From Actinomycetota bacterium (lineage in GTDB: Bacteria; Actinomycetota; Thermoleophilia; RBG-16-64-13): a stretch of 64,000 bases of DNA. Positions 35,389 to 44,630 of the stretch are shown here, piece by piece; within the stretch, counting starts at the first letter, position 1, and every line of letters starts with the position of its first letter. The stretch is from the NCBI GenBank assembly GCA_016278725.1, contig JADQBG010000004.1, forward strand, positions 21,034 through 85,033, written 5' to 3'. The position numbers and the translations under genes are program-made. The notes under the pieces were generated by a model that was not told the origin of the DNA, did not search any database, and worked only from the letters and a program-made list of their open reading frames with translations.

Positions 35389-35523
35389 ATGAATAGCCTC
35401 CGCGGATGGCTGTGGAGGTTGCAGGAACGAGCCATCGCCGTCCTTCGTCAGTTCTGGTGGATTTGGGTCCTCGCCTTGGCTGTCTTCATCTACATTCTTA
35501 CTGTGAATAGCGTGTCGGGATGA
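35389..35523 (+). CDS. Small single-helix membrane protein
   Basis: A 44-residue frame from ATG 35389. It has an amphipathic start (LRGWLWRLQERAIAVLRQ) and one clear membrane helix (WWIWVLALAVFIYILTV). Small proteins of this type include type I toxins and stress peptides, but the family is not recognised. No strong binding site is seen, so the call is tentative. Confidence 0.35.
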   Translation: MNSLRGWLWRLQERAIAVLRQFWWIWVLALAVFIYILTVNSVSG

Positions 35524-35771
35524 CAGCGGAGCAACCATTGGCTTCCGGGTTCGCCATCGAAAGGCCTGCATATGCTGGACTTTCTTTCTTACCAGCCTCG
35601 AACCGGAAACAGTGCATACTCGATGACAGTTGCGGCAACCTTATTCCCTCGCAACAGGTCTATTCGTTCGACGGTTGAGCCGCGACCCGGTTCGCGGTTC
35701 CGCCGGAAAAGCCCCGCCCCGGCAACTCATCCGGTGTCCCCCTCGCGAGTACCGGGTATCCCGAAAATGCC

Positions 35772-36250
35772 ATGACTGCCGGTCTGATCTTGTCCGGCGT
35801 GGGCGCGTCTCTCGTGTTCCTCGCCGTTCTCGTGGCGGAGGGCGCGCTCCGCCCCGATTACGACCCCGTCTACCACACAGGGAGTGAGTTGGAATCGGCA
35901 TGGTGGTGGCCGGACTCTTTGTGCCGGACGCTTCCCGCGGGTATCCGCCCGGGGCCGCAGTGACGCCGCACGAGCCCTCGCGCCGCCACCGGGTTCACCA
36001 CTTGCTCGGGGGGCCGGTGGCCTTTTTGGCACTGTTCGGAGCCGGCGTGACCTCGGCCTTTCGCCTGCGCGGCGTTTGGCGCTTGTACACCGCACTGACC
36101 GCGCTCTTCGGCCTAGTCCTTACCATCGCGACGGCCGCCGCGTACCAGCGCGACGCGCGCCGCACCGGACTCGTGCAGCGCGGGCTCATTCTCACGTACT
36201 GGACGTGGATCGTGGCTTTCGGCATCCACCTCACCCGTAGCCGGCGCTGA
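35772..36250 (+). pseudogene. DUF998 membrane protein remnant
   Basis: The frame from 35772 reads the start of a DUF998 protein (GLILSGVGASLVFLAVLVAE, then RPDYDPVYHTGSELES) and soon leaves homology. A second frame from about 35905 reads DASRGYPPGAAVTPHEPSRR, HHLLGGPVAFLALF and further membrane helices to the stop at 36250. About 70 residues between the blocks are missing and the frame differs, so the gene is dead. Confidence 0.65.
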
Positions 36251-36301
36251 CAGGGAGCCGTGCCTGACGTTTCAGCCCCAGGTACTCGCCGCCATGTCTC
36301 C

Positions 36302-36706
36302 TCAACCGTTCAGGTTTGGGACGACGGCACGCAGGCCGACGACTTGGTACAGAATGGCGACGTCCAGGAGCAGCGGGATGAACGCCCACTGATTGAAGAA
36401 GAGAAGGTAGAGGAGGACCGAAGCGCCGGCGCCGGTCACGAGCGCGGGTGCGAACCACCCGGCCGGAGCCACCCAGCCGAAGAGGCTGAAGAAGGCCAGA
36501 CCAAGGCCGGCCACAGAGACGAACCCAAGCAGCAGGCTGAGCAGGTGGTCGTCGAAGGGCAGCTTCCCAAAGGCCGATCCGAAGACCGAACGAACGTCGT
36601 TGGTGAGCGGAGCCAACCAGTGCGAAGGTGGCTCCGGCAGCAGGATGCCGCTCAGGCTGTAGTGGATGGCGACCAGAAGAAGCGAGGCAAAGAGATAGCG
36701 GTTCAT
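36302..36706 (-). CDS. Membrane protein of unknown function
   Basis: A 134-residue protein with four predicted membrane helices: LFASLLLVAIHYSLSGILL, LLSLLLGFVSVAGLGLAFF, PALVTGAGASVLLYLLFF and FIPLLLDVAILYQVVGL. ATG 36706 is chosen because AAAGGAAC precedes it. It is read with two small upstream genes (36720-36992 and 37075-37299) as an operon. The family is not recognised. Confidence 0.65.
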   Translation of the reverse strand: MNRYLFASLLLVAIHYSLSGILLPEPPSHWLAPLTNDVRSVFGSAFGKLPFDDHLLSLLLGFVSVAGLGLAFFSLFGWVAPAGWFAPALVTGAGASVLLYLLFFNQWAFIPLLLDVAILYQVVGLRAVVPNLNG

Positions 36707-36719
36707 GACTGTTCCTTTC

Positions 36720-36992
36720 TTAGATCTGAGACGTACGGCCGAGGAAGATGAGGGCGATGGCCACCTTGACGAACACGACGACGAGCAGCAGCTTGATCGC
36801 GTCGCCGTCCGTGTGCACCAAGGCCATGTCGATATTCGCGATTCTGAGTGCAACCAGGCCGAGCGCCGCTACCCCCAGCACGCTGCCCGCGATGCCGGGG
36901 AAACTGAGCCAGTCGTCGGATTGGGCCACCTTGCCGATGCCGGCGGAGCAGATTGCCATCCCCAGGACGGTGACCCCGATCATGATGAGCAT
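36720..36992 (-). CDS. Small membrane protein
   Basis: A 90-residue protein with three hydrophobic stretches (LIMIGVTVLGMAICSAG, GIAGSVLGVAALGLVALRI, LLLVVVFVKVAIALIFLG). ATG 36992 has AAGGAGG eleven bases upstream, clearly better than the start at 37031. It precedes the 36302-36706 membrane gene by 13 bases. Not recognised. Confidence 0.6.
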   Translation of the reverse strand: MLIMIGVTVLGMAICSAGIGKVAQSDDWLSFPGIAGSVLGVAALGLVALRIANIDMALVHTDGDAIKLLLVVVFVKVAIALIFLGRTSQI

Positions 36993-37074
36993 GCTGGTCC
37001 TCCTTCTTGTGTTGACTGCCGTGCGATTCACGATTGCTCCTCCTCTTGCGCTTCGCTGTAGCCCGCCGTGTCGA

Positions 37075-37299
37075 TCAGCCTGCCGGGTCGATCGGGCAGC
37101 AAGACGTGACGGAGATCAGCTTTAGGTTCAGATTGAGGAGGTGGTTCAAGACCCCGTGGAGTGCCGACTGGTCCTGGAGCACCCCGCGCAGGAGAGTGAT
37201 GTCGTCCGACTCCCGAGCGATCTCCATCTCGTCGAACCAGACCTGCCAGGCCTCGTCCAGCGACCCTTGGACACTGATCTCGTAGATCTGTTCGTGCAA
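37075..37299 (-). CDS. Small soluble hypothetical protein
   Basis: A 74-residue protein (HEQIYEISVQGSLDEAWQVW, then LHGVLNHLLNLNLKLISV) with a ferredoxin-like strand-helix pattern. Similar short proteins with ILRGVLxDQSALHGVL segments are common conserved hypotheticals in actinomycetes. It opens the small membrane-protein operon. Function unknown. Confidence 0.6.
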   Translation of the reverse strand: MHEQIYEISVQGSLDEAWQVWFDEMEIARESDDITLLRGVLQDQSALHGVLNHLLNLNLKLISVTSCCPIDPAG

Positions 37300-37476
37300 C
37301 TCCGCGCTCCTATCTCAATCCCGGTCTCCGAGTTCGAGCTTAGGCTTGGCGTGCTCGTTAGTCAGCACCCAAAGGAGTGATCTCGGGGAGTGAGGCGACC
37401 ACGTCGGCGGATTACTCGAAAGTGTGAGCGAGAAGTATCAACGGCGGGGGCCGCGCAGTGGACGGTGGGGAGGAGG

Positions 37477-40176
37477 TTAGAGGAGGCCTTGCTCCCGCGC
37501 GATTGCCACCGCTTCCGTGCGGCTGCCTGCGCCGAGCTTCGAGAAGATGTTGCTCGAGTGCTTCTTCACCGTGTTCAACGTCAGCCAAAGAGCGGCGGCT
37601 ATTTCCTTGTTCGAGCGGCCGGCGGCGATCAGACGCAGCACCTCCAGTTCGCGGTCGGAAAGCGGACCCGGGGACGTAATGTCCGCGTCAGGAGAGAGGG
37701 AGGCGAGAAGATGTGCGGCGTGGCGGTTGGCCCTTTCCGACCAGGTGGTGGCAGCCGCCCGCCGCTCCAACAGGAGCCGCAGAGGCTCGCCCTCTTCCAG
37801 GAACGTCAGCGTGTACCCCTCAGGCTCTGCCAGGTCGAGTGCGATGCCCAGTTCGGCCAAGGCGGCGGCGGGGTCTCCCCCGTCCATGGAGACCAACGCT
37901 GAGAGGAGATGCACCTCCAGAGCTCTCCCCTTCCGGCCCTGCGACTCCGCGGCCTCCAGCCCTTTTCTGAGCAGGCGAAGGGCTTCGCCCGGCTTGCCTT
38001 CGGCCAGCCGCACCCGCGCGATCACCGTGGCTTCGTGCTCGCGGGTATGACCTCTGTCATCGCCCGGCCTGTGCTCGGCCCATTGGGCCCAGCTTCTTGC
38101 CTGGTCCAAATCGCCCTCCGCCAGCGAGAGGCGGGCGCGGAAGGCGCGCAGTTCCGCCGCCGCGAGCGGTGCCCCGCCGACCTTGCTCTCCACCTTCCCC
38201 AAGGCAGCCAGGGCGCCGGGCAGGTCGCCCTCGGCCAACTTCAGTCTCGCCAGTGTTGCCGCGTAACCGACCAAGATGTCGACCAGCCCCGCGTGTCTGC
38301 CGAGCTGCTCCGCGAGTTCCAGGTGATGCTTGGCCTCCTCGAGGCGGTCTTGCTCGAGCGATAGCAGTGCCATGCCGAGGTGGAGAGCACCGACCGCCGG
38401 GTCGCCGGCTAGTCCTTCGTCGTCCGTCCGGGCAAGGAGCGACCTACAGAGTTCGAAGGGCTCCCTCAGGTGCCCCCTGAGCCTTTCATTCTTCGCGACG
38501 GAAAAGGCCGCGGCCATAGCGGCGAAGTGATTTGCGCCCTGCCACAGCAGCGGTATCGCCGTGCGCAGGCTGTCGACACAGCCCTCCGTATCTCCCAGCT
38601 CTCCCAGGGAGTGGCCCATCGCCGAGAAGCCCAGCCCCTTGAGCAGCGGCATGTCCTCGGGAGCCTCTCTTATGCTCTCTTCTGCCGCCGCGAGCGCCGT
38701 TTCGACCTCGCCCATCTGCCGCGCCAAGAGAGAGCGGAGCGAAGCGAGCCCAGACGACATCACCGCACCCTGGGGAGGAGCAAACATACCGGCTCTCGCC
38801 GGGTCATCAAGCAGGGCTCGAGCCTCATCAGCCCGTTCCCGGGCCCCTTCGATGTCTGCAACCAGCCACAAGATCCAGGCAAAGGCGGTGCTCAGCCACG
38901 GGTCGCTCCGCACCAGGTCTTCCGGCAGCGCCTGCAACCAGCGAAGCACTGTGGCCGCCCGGCCGGTATGCCCGACCGGCATCCAGTTGGCAGCGACGAG
39001 CCGGGCGGCCCGCGGCCAGTCGGCGGCGGCGGCCGCATGGTTGAAGGCGGGGTCGGCCAGTCCTTGGGACTCGTACCACTCGCTTGCCCGCCGGTGCAGG
39101 GTTTCGACGATTTCGGGCTGCACTCGACGCAGCTGGCTTTGCAGCACTTCGGCGAAGAGGTGGTGGTACCGGTACCATTTACGTTCCTCGTCCAGACCGA
39201 CGACGAAGAGATTCCGCCGTTCCAACCCCTCGAGCATCTCGCTGCCGCTAACCCCGAGTTCGCCGTCGGCAACGTGCTCGCAGAGGGGACCGCACAGTCT
39301 CTCGAGAAGCGACGTCTGGAGCAGGAAGTCCCTAACCTCTTCGGGCTCGTGGGAGAGCACCTCTTCGATCAGGAAGTCGAGAATGAAGCGGTTGGTGCCG
39401 GCGAATTCGGCGATGAAGGCGGCCTTATCGCTGCGGCCTTGGAGAGACAGGGCCGCCATCTGCAACCCGGCGGCCCAGCCTTCGGTCCGGCCGGCCAGGG
39501 TCAGGACCTCGTCGTCAGGAAGCGCGAGCCCCATTGAGTCGTTCAGAAAACTGCTCGCCTCCTCCGGGGTGAAGCGAAGAGAGCCGGCCCGGACCTCCAC
39601 CATCCGGCCTTGGGCTCGTAGCCTGGCTAGAGGAAACGGCGGATCGAAGCGGGTCGCTATCGCGAGTTGCACCTGCGGGGGCATCCTCTCCAGGAAGAGG
39701 GCGACGGCACTGTGGATCGCCGGGTCGGTGATGGAGTGGTAGTCGTCGAGTGCGACCACGATGTCTCGAGCGACCGAGGCCAGATCATTGAGAATGAGCG
39801 AAACCAGGTCTTCAACGGGCGGGAGTTGGGAGGATCGGAGCAAGGGGCTCACGCCGCGGCCGGCCCCCGGGTGCACGGTCTGCAGGGCAGCTATGAGATA
39901 ACCGAGAAACACGCCCGGGTCGTTGTCTGTGGCATCGAGGGAGAGCCAGCATGCGGTGTTGGGCTTGGCGCTCAGCCATTCGGCCATCAGGCTGGTCTTA
40001 CCGAACCCGGCGGGGCCGGAGATCAGTATCAAGCGGGCGTTGCGTGCGCGGTCGAGCAGGTCGATCAGGCGAGGGCGAGAGACGGCATTCGGCCGCGGAG
40101 AGGGCATGTAGAGCTTGGTCTCAAGGAGCACTCGAGAGGCGCCGAACTCGTTCTGCGTCTGCTCGGTACCAGGCAA
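37477..40176 (-). CDS. LuxR-family ATP-binding regulator (MalT/LAL type)
   Basis: An 899-residue regulator, close to the length of MalT. Walker A GPAGFGKTSLMAEWL lies near 56, Walker B IVVALDDYH near 143 (a STAND ATPase), a long TPR-like helical region fills about 350-800, and a LuxR HTH (LSDRELEVLRLIAAGRSNKE, then LNTVKKHSSNIFSKL) closes the protein. Such proteins activate target operons when a ligand binds the helical domain. It is transcribed toward the small membrane-protein operon and away from the oxidase gene at 40416. Confidence 0.92.
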   Translation of the reverse strand: MPGTEQTQNEFGASRVLLETKLYMPSPRPNAVSRPRLIDLLDRARNARLILISGPAGFGKTSLMAEWLSAKPNTACWLSLDATDNDPGVFLGYLIAALQTVHPGAGRGVSPLLRSSQLPPVEDLVSLILNDLASVARDIVVALDDYHSITDPAIHSAVALFLERMPPQVQLAIATRFDPPFPLARLRAQGRMVEVRAGSLRFTPEEASSFLNDSMGLALPDDEVLTLAGRTEGWAAGLQMAALSLQGRSDKAAFIAEFAGTNRFILDFLIEEVLSHEPEEVRDFLLQTSLLERLCGPLCEHVADGELGVSGSEMLEGLERRNLFVVGLDEERKWYRYHHLFAEVLQSQLRRVQPEIVETLHRRASEWYESQGLADPAFNHAAAAADWPRAARLVAANWMPVGHTGRAATVLRWLQALPEDLVRSDPWLSTAFAWILWLVADIEGARERADEARALLDDPARAGMFAPPQGAVMSSGLASLRSLLARQMGEVETALAAAEESIREAPEDMPLLKGLGFSAMGHSLGELGDTEGCVDSLRTAIPLLWQGANHFAAMAAAFSVAKNERLRGHLREPFELCRSLLARTDDEGLAGDPAVGALHLGMALLSLEQDRLEEAKHHLELAEQLGRHAGLVDILVGYAATLARLKLAEGDLPGALAALGKVESKVGGAPLAAAELRAFRARLSLAEGDLDQARSWAQWAEHRPGDDRGHTREHEATVIARVRLAEGKPGEALRLLRKGLEAAESQGRKGRALEVHLLSALVSMDGGDPAAALAELGIALDLAEPEGYTLTFLEEGEPLRLLLERRAAATTWSERANRHAAHLLASLSPDADITSPGPLSDRELEVLRLIAAGRSNKEIAAALWLTLNTVKKHSSNIFSKLGAGSRTEAVAIAREQGLL

Positions 40177-40415
40177 GAAGCCTCCGGCTGGGCCGAATCA
40201 TTGGGGCTTGCGGGAAGAATCATAGTAGTTAGCGAGCTGGCCATTGACAAGAGGCATGAGCGGCCGCAGGCCGCGCCCGACTCTCCGTGGCGAGCGATAT
40301 GCTACGCAGGCGCGTCGAGCCCCGCTCCGCATCCAACCGCTCGGCGGTGTTAGCTTCGGCGAGCTGGGCTGGGGGCCACGCGTTCGCCAAGTCAGTAGAT
40401 CCCAGGAGAGTCAAA

Positions 40416-40913
40416 GTGCGCAGAACCGACCGGCAGATCACCGAGGCCGAGGCCCGGTTGCTTCTTGAAGCAGGCGAGTTTGGCGTGCTCAGCACCGTCT
40501 CGGCGGACGGCACACCCTACGGCGTGCCGGTCAACTACTGCGTAATGGATGGGGACATCTACTTCCACAGTGCACCCGAGGGCGCGAAGCTCGACAACCT
40601 CGAGCACTCCCCCGAAGTCTCGTTTTGCGTCGTCGGATCGACCGAAGTGCTCCCCAGCAGGTTCGGGACCAAGTACGAGAGCTGCGTGGTCGCGGGCCGC
40701 GCGATCGAGGTGTTAGGCGAGGGGAAGCGGCGCGCGCTGGAATGCCTGGTCGCCAAGTATTCGCCGGGCTTCGAGGCGGAGGGGCTACGCCACATCGAGC
40801 GCCTCCAGGGCAAGACGAGGGTTTTCAGGATTTCGGTTCACTCGGTCTCCGGGAAGGCCAGTCCTCCGAGGCGAGCGCCGGGAGGCCGACCCACGCAGAC
40901 CCCGGAGGGATAG
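40416..40913 (+). CDS. Pyridoxamine 5'-phosphate oxidase-like flavoprotein
   Basis: A 165-residue split-barrel protein of the nitroimidazole-resistance (NimA-like) group: FGVLSTVSADGTPYGVPVNY, DIYFHSAPEGAKLDNLEHSP, SFCVVG, and YESCVVAGRAIEV. These bind FMN or haem and reduce or sequester small molecules. GTG 40416 is used because CAGGAG precedes it; the long frame from 40287 has no signal. The C-terminal 15 residues are Pro/Arg-rich. Confidence 0.85.
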   Translation: MRRTDRQITEAEARLLLEAGEFGVLSTVSADGTPYGVPVNYCVMDGDIYFHSAPEGAKLDNLEHSPEVSFCVVGSTEVLPSRFGTKYESCVVAGRAIEVLGEGKRRALECLVAKYSPGFEAEGLRHIERLQGKTRVFRISVHSVSGKASPPRRAPGGRPTQTPEG

Positions 40914-40981
40914 CCGAGCGACTGGACGAAGCGCCGAATGCGCGTCAGCGGAAATGCTGACCCTGGTCGCTCGGCTCTGCC

Positions 40982-41695
40982 TTAGGCCGCCGCGACCCCA
41001 GGGCTCGAAACCACCCGCTCCACTTCTCGCTGACTGGTGCGAAGCATCGCGATTCCCGTCCAAGCGAACCACACGATCTGCAGCAGACCGAAGATCATCC
41101 CGGCGTCCCTCAGAACCGGGACCACCGAGACGATGCCGATCATACCGATCGCCGCTGCCAAGTATCCGAGGCTCAGGGGCAGAGCCCGGGTGCGCAGAAC
41201 CGCCCCACCCACGAGTAGCATCCAGAGGCCGCCGAGGATTTCGCCTCCCGCTCCTCCGAGTCCCTCCGTCACCGGCTCGATCGCCTGCCAGACCGCCACG
41301 GCTTGATCCGGATGGGTGCTGTGGAGGTCGGCCACCGTCTCCATGCCGAAGTTGAAGATCAGCCCGCTCGCGACCAGGACGACCGCCCAGATCAGCCCCA
41401 CGGCGGTGGCCGCCTGCATCAGGACCGGTGCCCCGTCCTTCATTCGGCGGTAGAGCGTGAGTGACAGTACGGCCAGGACGACCCCAAAGATCACGTAGGT
41501 GACGAGGTACATGGCGGTCATGCTGCTCTGGTGATCAGCGAGCAGAGCCACCTTTTCGGCCGGGTTGGTCACGCCGGGATAGTCAACGGCGATGAGGAAG
41601 TAGGGCATCGCGACCAGATAGGCCAGCGCCAAGTAGAGCGCGGCGAGGCCTCCCACCCTCTGATGGAGTGCGTCGCCCCGCACCAGTGCTTTCAT
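40982..41695 (-). CDS. DUF4386-like integral membrane protein
   Basis: A 237-residue protein with about six membrane helices (for example ALYLALAYLVAMPYFLI, LVTYVIFGVVLAVLSLTLY, AVGLIWAVVLVASGLIF). Overall layout and the GLGG/LPLSLGYLA region match DUF4386-type proteins. Two related proteins lie at 42415 and 43618. The function of the family is unknown; members are frequent in actinomycetes and Chloroflexota. Confidence 0.65.
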   Translation of the reverse strand: MKALVRGDALHQRVGGLAALYLALAYLVAMPYFLIAVDYPGVTNPAEKVALLADHQSSMTAMYLVTYVIFGVVLAVLSLTLYRRMKDGAPVLMQAATAVGLIWAVVLVASGLIFNFGMETVADLHSTHPDQAVAVWQAIEPVTEGLGGAGGEILGGLWMLLVGGAVLRTRALPLSLGYLAAAIGMIGIVSVVPVLRDAGMIFGLLQIVWFAWTGIAMLRTSQREVERVVSSPGVAAA

Positions 41696-41931
41696 TTGAC
41701 TCTCCTCTCATCTCGAGACGCGACGGTTCTCCTCATTCGAGCATAGGTCCGGATAGGCGCTGCGATACCGGCCAGATGCAGGGTTATCAGCTGGCCACTC
41801 GGCCCAAGGTCAAAATCCCCTCCTCCATGGCCAGGATAAGACTCCCCTTTTGGCCGGGTGAGCCGATTCTTTCCGGCAGTACAGTGGTCCTTGGGGTGAT
41901 AGCGAGACTCTGCGATTAGGAGGCCAAGGCG

Positions 41932-42387
41932 ATGAACGACACGGGCTCGAGACTCTCGACACTCTGGGTGGTGGTCATGTTCAACATGGTCTTCGCCGAC
42001 ATCCTGACCTTCATCAAGCCGGGGGCCTTGCAGGAATTGTGGGCCGGACAGGCGGGCGTGGAGATCACTCAGGGAGTTCTGCTGGGGTTCGCGGTTCTCT
42101 TGGAGATCCCCATTGCCATGATCTTTGTGTCCCGGGTACTGCGCGGGGCCGCCAACCGCTGGGCGAACACGGTCGCTGCGGCGATCACCACCGCGTTTGT
42201 CGTGGGCGGGGGGTCGCTGGATCTCCATTACGTGTTCTTCGCGGCCGTGGAAGTCGGGTTCATGGCGCTGATCGTCTGGTCTATCTGGTCGCGGCGCAGC
42301 GCCGAAGGGGCGCTTTCCGACTTGTCTCGAGACGGCACGCAGAATCGTCCGGCTGCCGGGCGTCCCCTTCCAGACGTGCTCCAGTAA
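41932..42387 (+). CDS. DUF6326-family membrane protein
   Basis: A 151-residue protein with four helices. The opening VVVMFNMVFADILTFIKPGA, followed by ITQGVLLGFAVLLEIPIAMI, is typical of DUF6326 proteins. The tail after residue 120 is polar. ATG 41932 follows AGGAGG. It is the first of four co-directional membrane genes up to 44325. Function unknown. Confidence 0.75.
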   Translation: MNDTGSRLSTLWVVVMFNMVFADILTFIKPGALQELWAGQAGVEITQGVLLGFAVLLEIPIAMIFVSRVLRGAANRWANTVAAAITTAFVVGGGSLDLHYVFFAAVEVGFMALIVWSIWSRRSAEGALSDLSRDGTQNRPAAGRPLPDVLQ

Positions 42388-42414
42388 GTACGCAGACGGT
42401 GGAGGCGAGGAGCG

Positions 42415-43176
42415 ATGAAGTCATACCGAGGAAATGCAATCGCGGTGGGGATCCTGTTGATCGCCTGCTCCGCCGCCAGCATCCTGAGTGTCGTCCCCCT
42501 GGGCTCTATGCTCGACGGCTCGGACTACCTGGCGCGGATGGCGGCGAGCAGCGACCGGGTGGTACTGACGGCGCTCATTGAGTTCGTCTGGGCCGCCGCC
42601 GCCGCCGGCATCGCCATCGGGCTGTATCCGATTCTCCGGAAATACTCCGAGTCTCTGGCTCTTGCCTCTGTCGCGGGCAGAGTGGTCGAGGGTGTGCTCA
42701 TCCTGGTCGGGACCCTCAGCCTGTTGGCGCTGCTCACCTTGGGCAAGGAAGCGGGAGCGGTCGGCTTGGCCGGCGCGAGTCCTTATCAGGCGAGCGGAGA
42801 CACATTGCTCGCAGTGCGGGATTGGATCAGTTGGTTTGTCATGTCGCTCGCGTTTGCCGTCGGGGCGCTGCTGTACTACTACGTGCTCTATAAGTCGAGG
42901 CTGGTCCCCCGATGGCTGTCCGGTTGGGGTCTTGCCGGAGCCGGGCTGTGTTTGGTGGCCACGGTGTACGGCGGCTTTACGCAGCAGTTCAGTTTCACCA
43001 CGGTCGATACCGTGCTCAACGTCCCCATCGGTATCCAGGAGATGGTCTTGGCCGTGTGGCTACTGGCCAAAGGATTCAGTCCCTCGGTATTGGGTGCTAT
43101 TCCATCCGATACCGAGGGCCTTCCCGGGCCGCGAGTACCAGCTTTCGGAGGCGCCGGCGCAGTGCCCAGCGCCTAG
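42415..43176 (+). CDS. DUF4386 membrane protein
   Basis: A 253-residue protein with about six helices and the DUF4386 pattern: NAIAVGILLIACSAASILSV, VLTALIEFVWAAAAAGIAIG, LYPILRKYSESLALASVAGR, and WLSGWGLAGAGLCLVATVYG. ATG 42415 follows GGAGGCGAGGAG. Paralogous to the protein at 43618. Function unknown. Confidence 0.8.
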   Translation: MKSYRGNAIAVGILLIACSAASILSVVPLGSMLDGSDYLARMAASSDRVVLTALIEFVWAAAAAGIAIGLYPILRKYSESLALASVAGRVVEGVLILVGTLSLLALLTLGKEAGAVGLAGASPYQASGDTLLAVRDWISWFVMSLAFAVGALLYYYVLYKSRLVPRWLSGWGLAGAGLCLVATVYGGFTQQFSFTTVDTVLNVPIGIQEMVLAVWLLAKGFSPSVLGAIPSDTEGLPGPRVPAFGGAGAVPSA

Positions 43177-43211
43177 TTCGGGCTTCCCGCGACCAAGGGT
43201 CTACGAATGGA

Positions 43212-43556
43212 ATGGAGAGTGCCGTGGATGACAAGTTCTTCCTGCCCATCGCGACGATGCTCGCGGGAATCGTGGTCTTCGTCGCTTTCGCCGTCTGGTA
43301 CGCGCTCGCCGACAAGCCGAACCCAGGGTCGCTCTGGCCGGTAGTCGGGGTGTGTCTCGCCGCGGGCGGCCTGATCGTCTTCTCCGGCTTCAGCTGACTC
43401 AGTCTGCAGGGACCGGCCGCGGGCCAGGTCGTGCGACTCGTCTTGCTGTCAGCCATGGCCGGATACGCCTACTGGAAGATCGGCCCTGGGCCCGCGGGCG
43501 TACTGGGCGTCGAAGCGATTGCCGTCGGCACTCTGGCTGTTGTGGCGTTGAGCTAG
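43212..43556 (+). pseudogene. Small membrane protein interrupted by an in-frame UGA
   Basis: The frame from ATG 43212 (DDKFFLPIATMLAGIVVFVA, WYALADKPNPGSLWPVVGVC) ends at TGA 43395-43397 after 61 residues. The same frame then continues for 52 more codons with protein-like hydrophobic sequence (VRLVLLSAMAGYAYWKIGPG, VLGVEAIAVGTLAVVALS) to TAG 43556. A single TGG-to-TGA change would explain it. Alternatively the first 61 residues are the true gene, or two short genes exist. No SECIS-like hairpin was recognised. Confidence 0.5.
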
Positions 43557-43617
43557 CAGAACGCCGAGGAGCTACCGCGTACCAACGAGCCTCGTCTCGA
43601 CGACGGGAGGAAGAATC

Positions 43618-44325
43618 GTGACCACGCCAGGGCCTCTCGCCAATATGAGCCGGAACAAGGTCGCCAGAATTACGGGCGGCTTCTACCTCGCATACATGCT
43701 GGCTTCCGTGCTCGCCGACAGGCTGGGGCATATCGGCCTGGGCGATCCGGATGAGGTCTACGAGGCGATCGCCGCGAATGAATCCTCATTCCGTCTGGGC
43801 CTGGTCGTCGCGTTGACCACGGGATTCCTCTTCCTCATGGCCGCCTGGGGCCTCTACCTCCTGCTGCGGCCTGTCGACAGGGACCTCGCATTGCTCTTTC
43901 TGCTGCTGAACGCTGTGGGCGTTGCCGTGCAGGGAGCGAGCATGTTGCCGCTCGTATCCGCGCTGCTCCAGGGAGAATGGGCAACCCACATGCAGGCCTA
44001 CTCGGCGCCGCAGCTAGAGGGGCTCGCGTATCTGTCTATCAATGTCTACAAAACCGGATTTGTCACAGCCCAGCTCTTCTTCGGCACATGGTTGTTCCCG
44101 CTCGGCTATCTGGTTTACAAGTCCGGGTTTCTTCCCCGGTTCCTGGGTGCCCTCTTGATGCTCGACGGGATCGCTGTCCTGGTCTGGTTCCTTCAGGCGC
44201 TGTTGCTGCCGGATTACCCCGCGATCAGGTACCCAGGGCTCGCCGTGAGCTTCGCGGCCGAGGTCGGGCTGACAATGTGGCTTCTCGTCAAGGGGGTAAA
44301 GATCAGGGCCGGGGGGCGTCCTTAG
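43618..44325 (+). CDS. DUF4386 membrane protein
   Basis: A 235-residue protein with about six helices: ITGGFYLAYMLASVLADRLG, LVVALTTGFLFLMAAWGLYL, VYKTGFVTAQLFFGTWLFPL, then GYLVYKSGFLPRFLGALLML, the clearest DUF4386 signature. GTG 43618 follows GGGAGGAAGAATC. It is the last of the membrane-gene series. Function unknown. Confidence 0.85.
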   Translation: MTTPGPLANMSRNKVARITGGFYLAYMLASVLADRLGHIGLGDPDEVYEAIAANESSFRLGLVVALTTGFLFLMAAWGLYLLLRPVDRDLALLFLLLNAVGVAVQGASMLPLVSALLQGEWATHMQAYSAPQLEGLAYLSINVYKTGFVTAQLFFGTWLFPLGYLVYKSGFLPRFLGALLMLDGIAVLVWFLQALLLPDYPAIRYPGLAVSFAAEVGLTMWLLVKGVKIRAGGRP

Positions 44326-44357
44326 TAGTACCATAGGTAGTACTTTAAGGAGGCCCT

Positions 44358-44630
44358 ATGAGCGTCCCGAGAATAGTCCCCGTCTCCGACTTGCGGCAAG
44401 ACACCGCCGGCCTGATAAAGGAAGCAACAGCCAAGGACGAACCCGTATTCATCACCCAACGCGGGCGCCCCTCGGCGGTTCTTCTAAGCGCGAAAGCATA
44501 CGAGCGCACCCAGCGTGAGTTGGAGATCCTCCGACTGCTTGCCCGGGGGGAATCCGAGATCGAGGCGGGAGTGGGTCACGAGTTAGGCGACGTGCTGGCG
44601 GAGGGTCGCAGGCTCCTCACGGAGGAGTAG
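44358..44630 (+). CDS. Phd/YefM-type antitoxin
   Basis: A 90-residue protein: VPVSDLRQDTAGLIKEATAK, then EPVFITQRGRPSAVLLSAKA is the Phd/YefM DNA-binding fold, and the C-terminal helix region (ERTQRELEILRLLARGESEI) is the toxin-binding arm. ATG 44358 follows AAGGAGG. Direct repeats GTAGTAC lie just upstream (44329-44342) and could be its operator. The toxin partner downstream is damaged, so this antitoxin may be an orphan. Confidence 0.87.
   Translation: MSVPRIVPVSDLRQDTAGLIKEATAKDEPVFITQRGRPSAVLLSAKAYERTQRELEILRLLARGESEIEAGVGHELGDVLAEGRRLLTEE

Noticed and set aside
35690..35730. Fourth tRNA-tail/terminator copy
   Set aside because: GGTTCCGCCGGAAAAGCCCCG resembles the others, but the hairpin and the flanking sequence are missing, so chance is possible.
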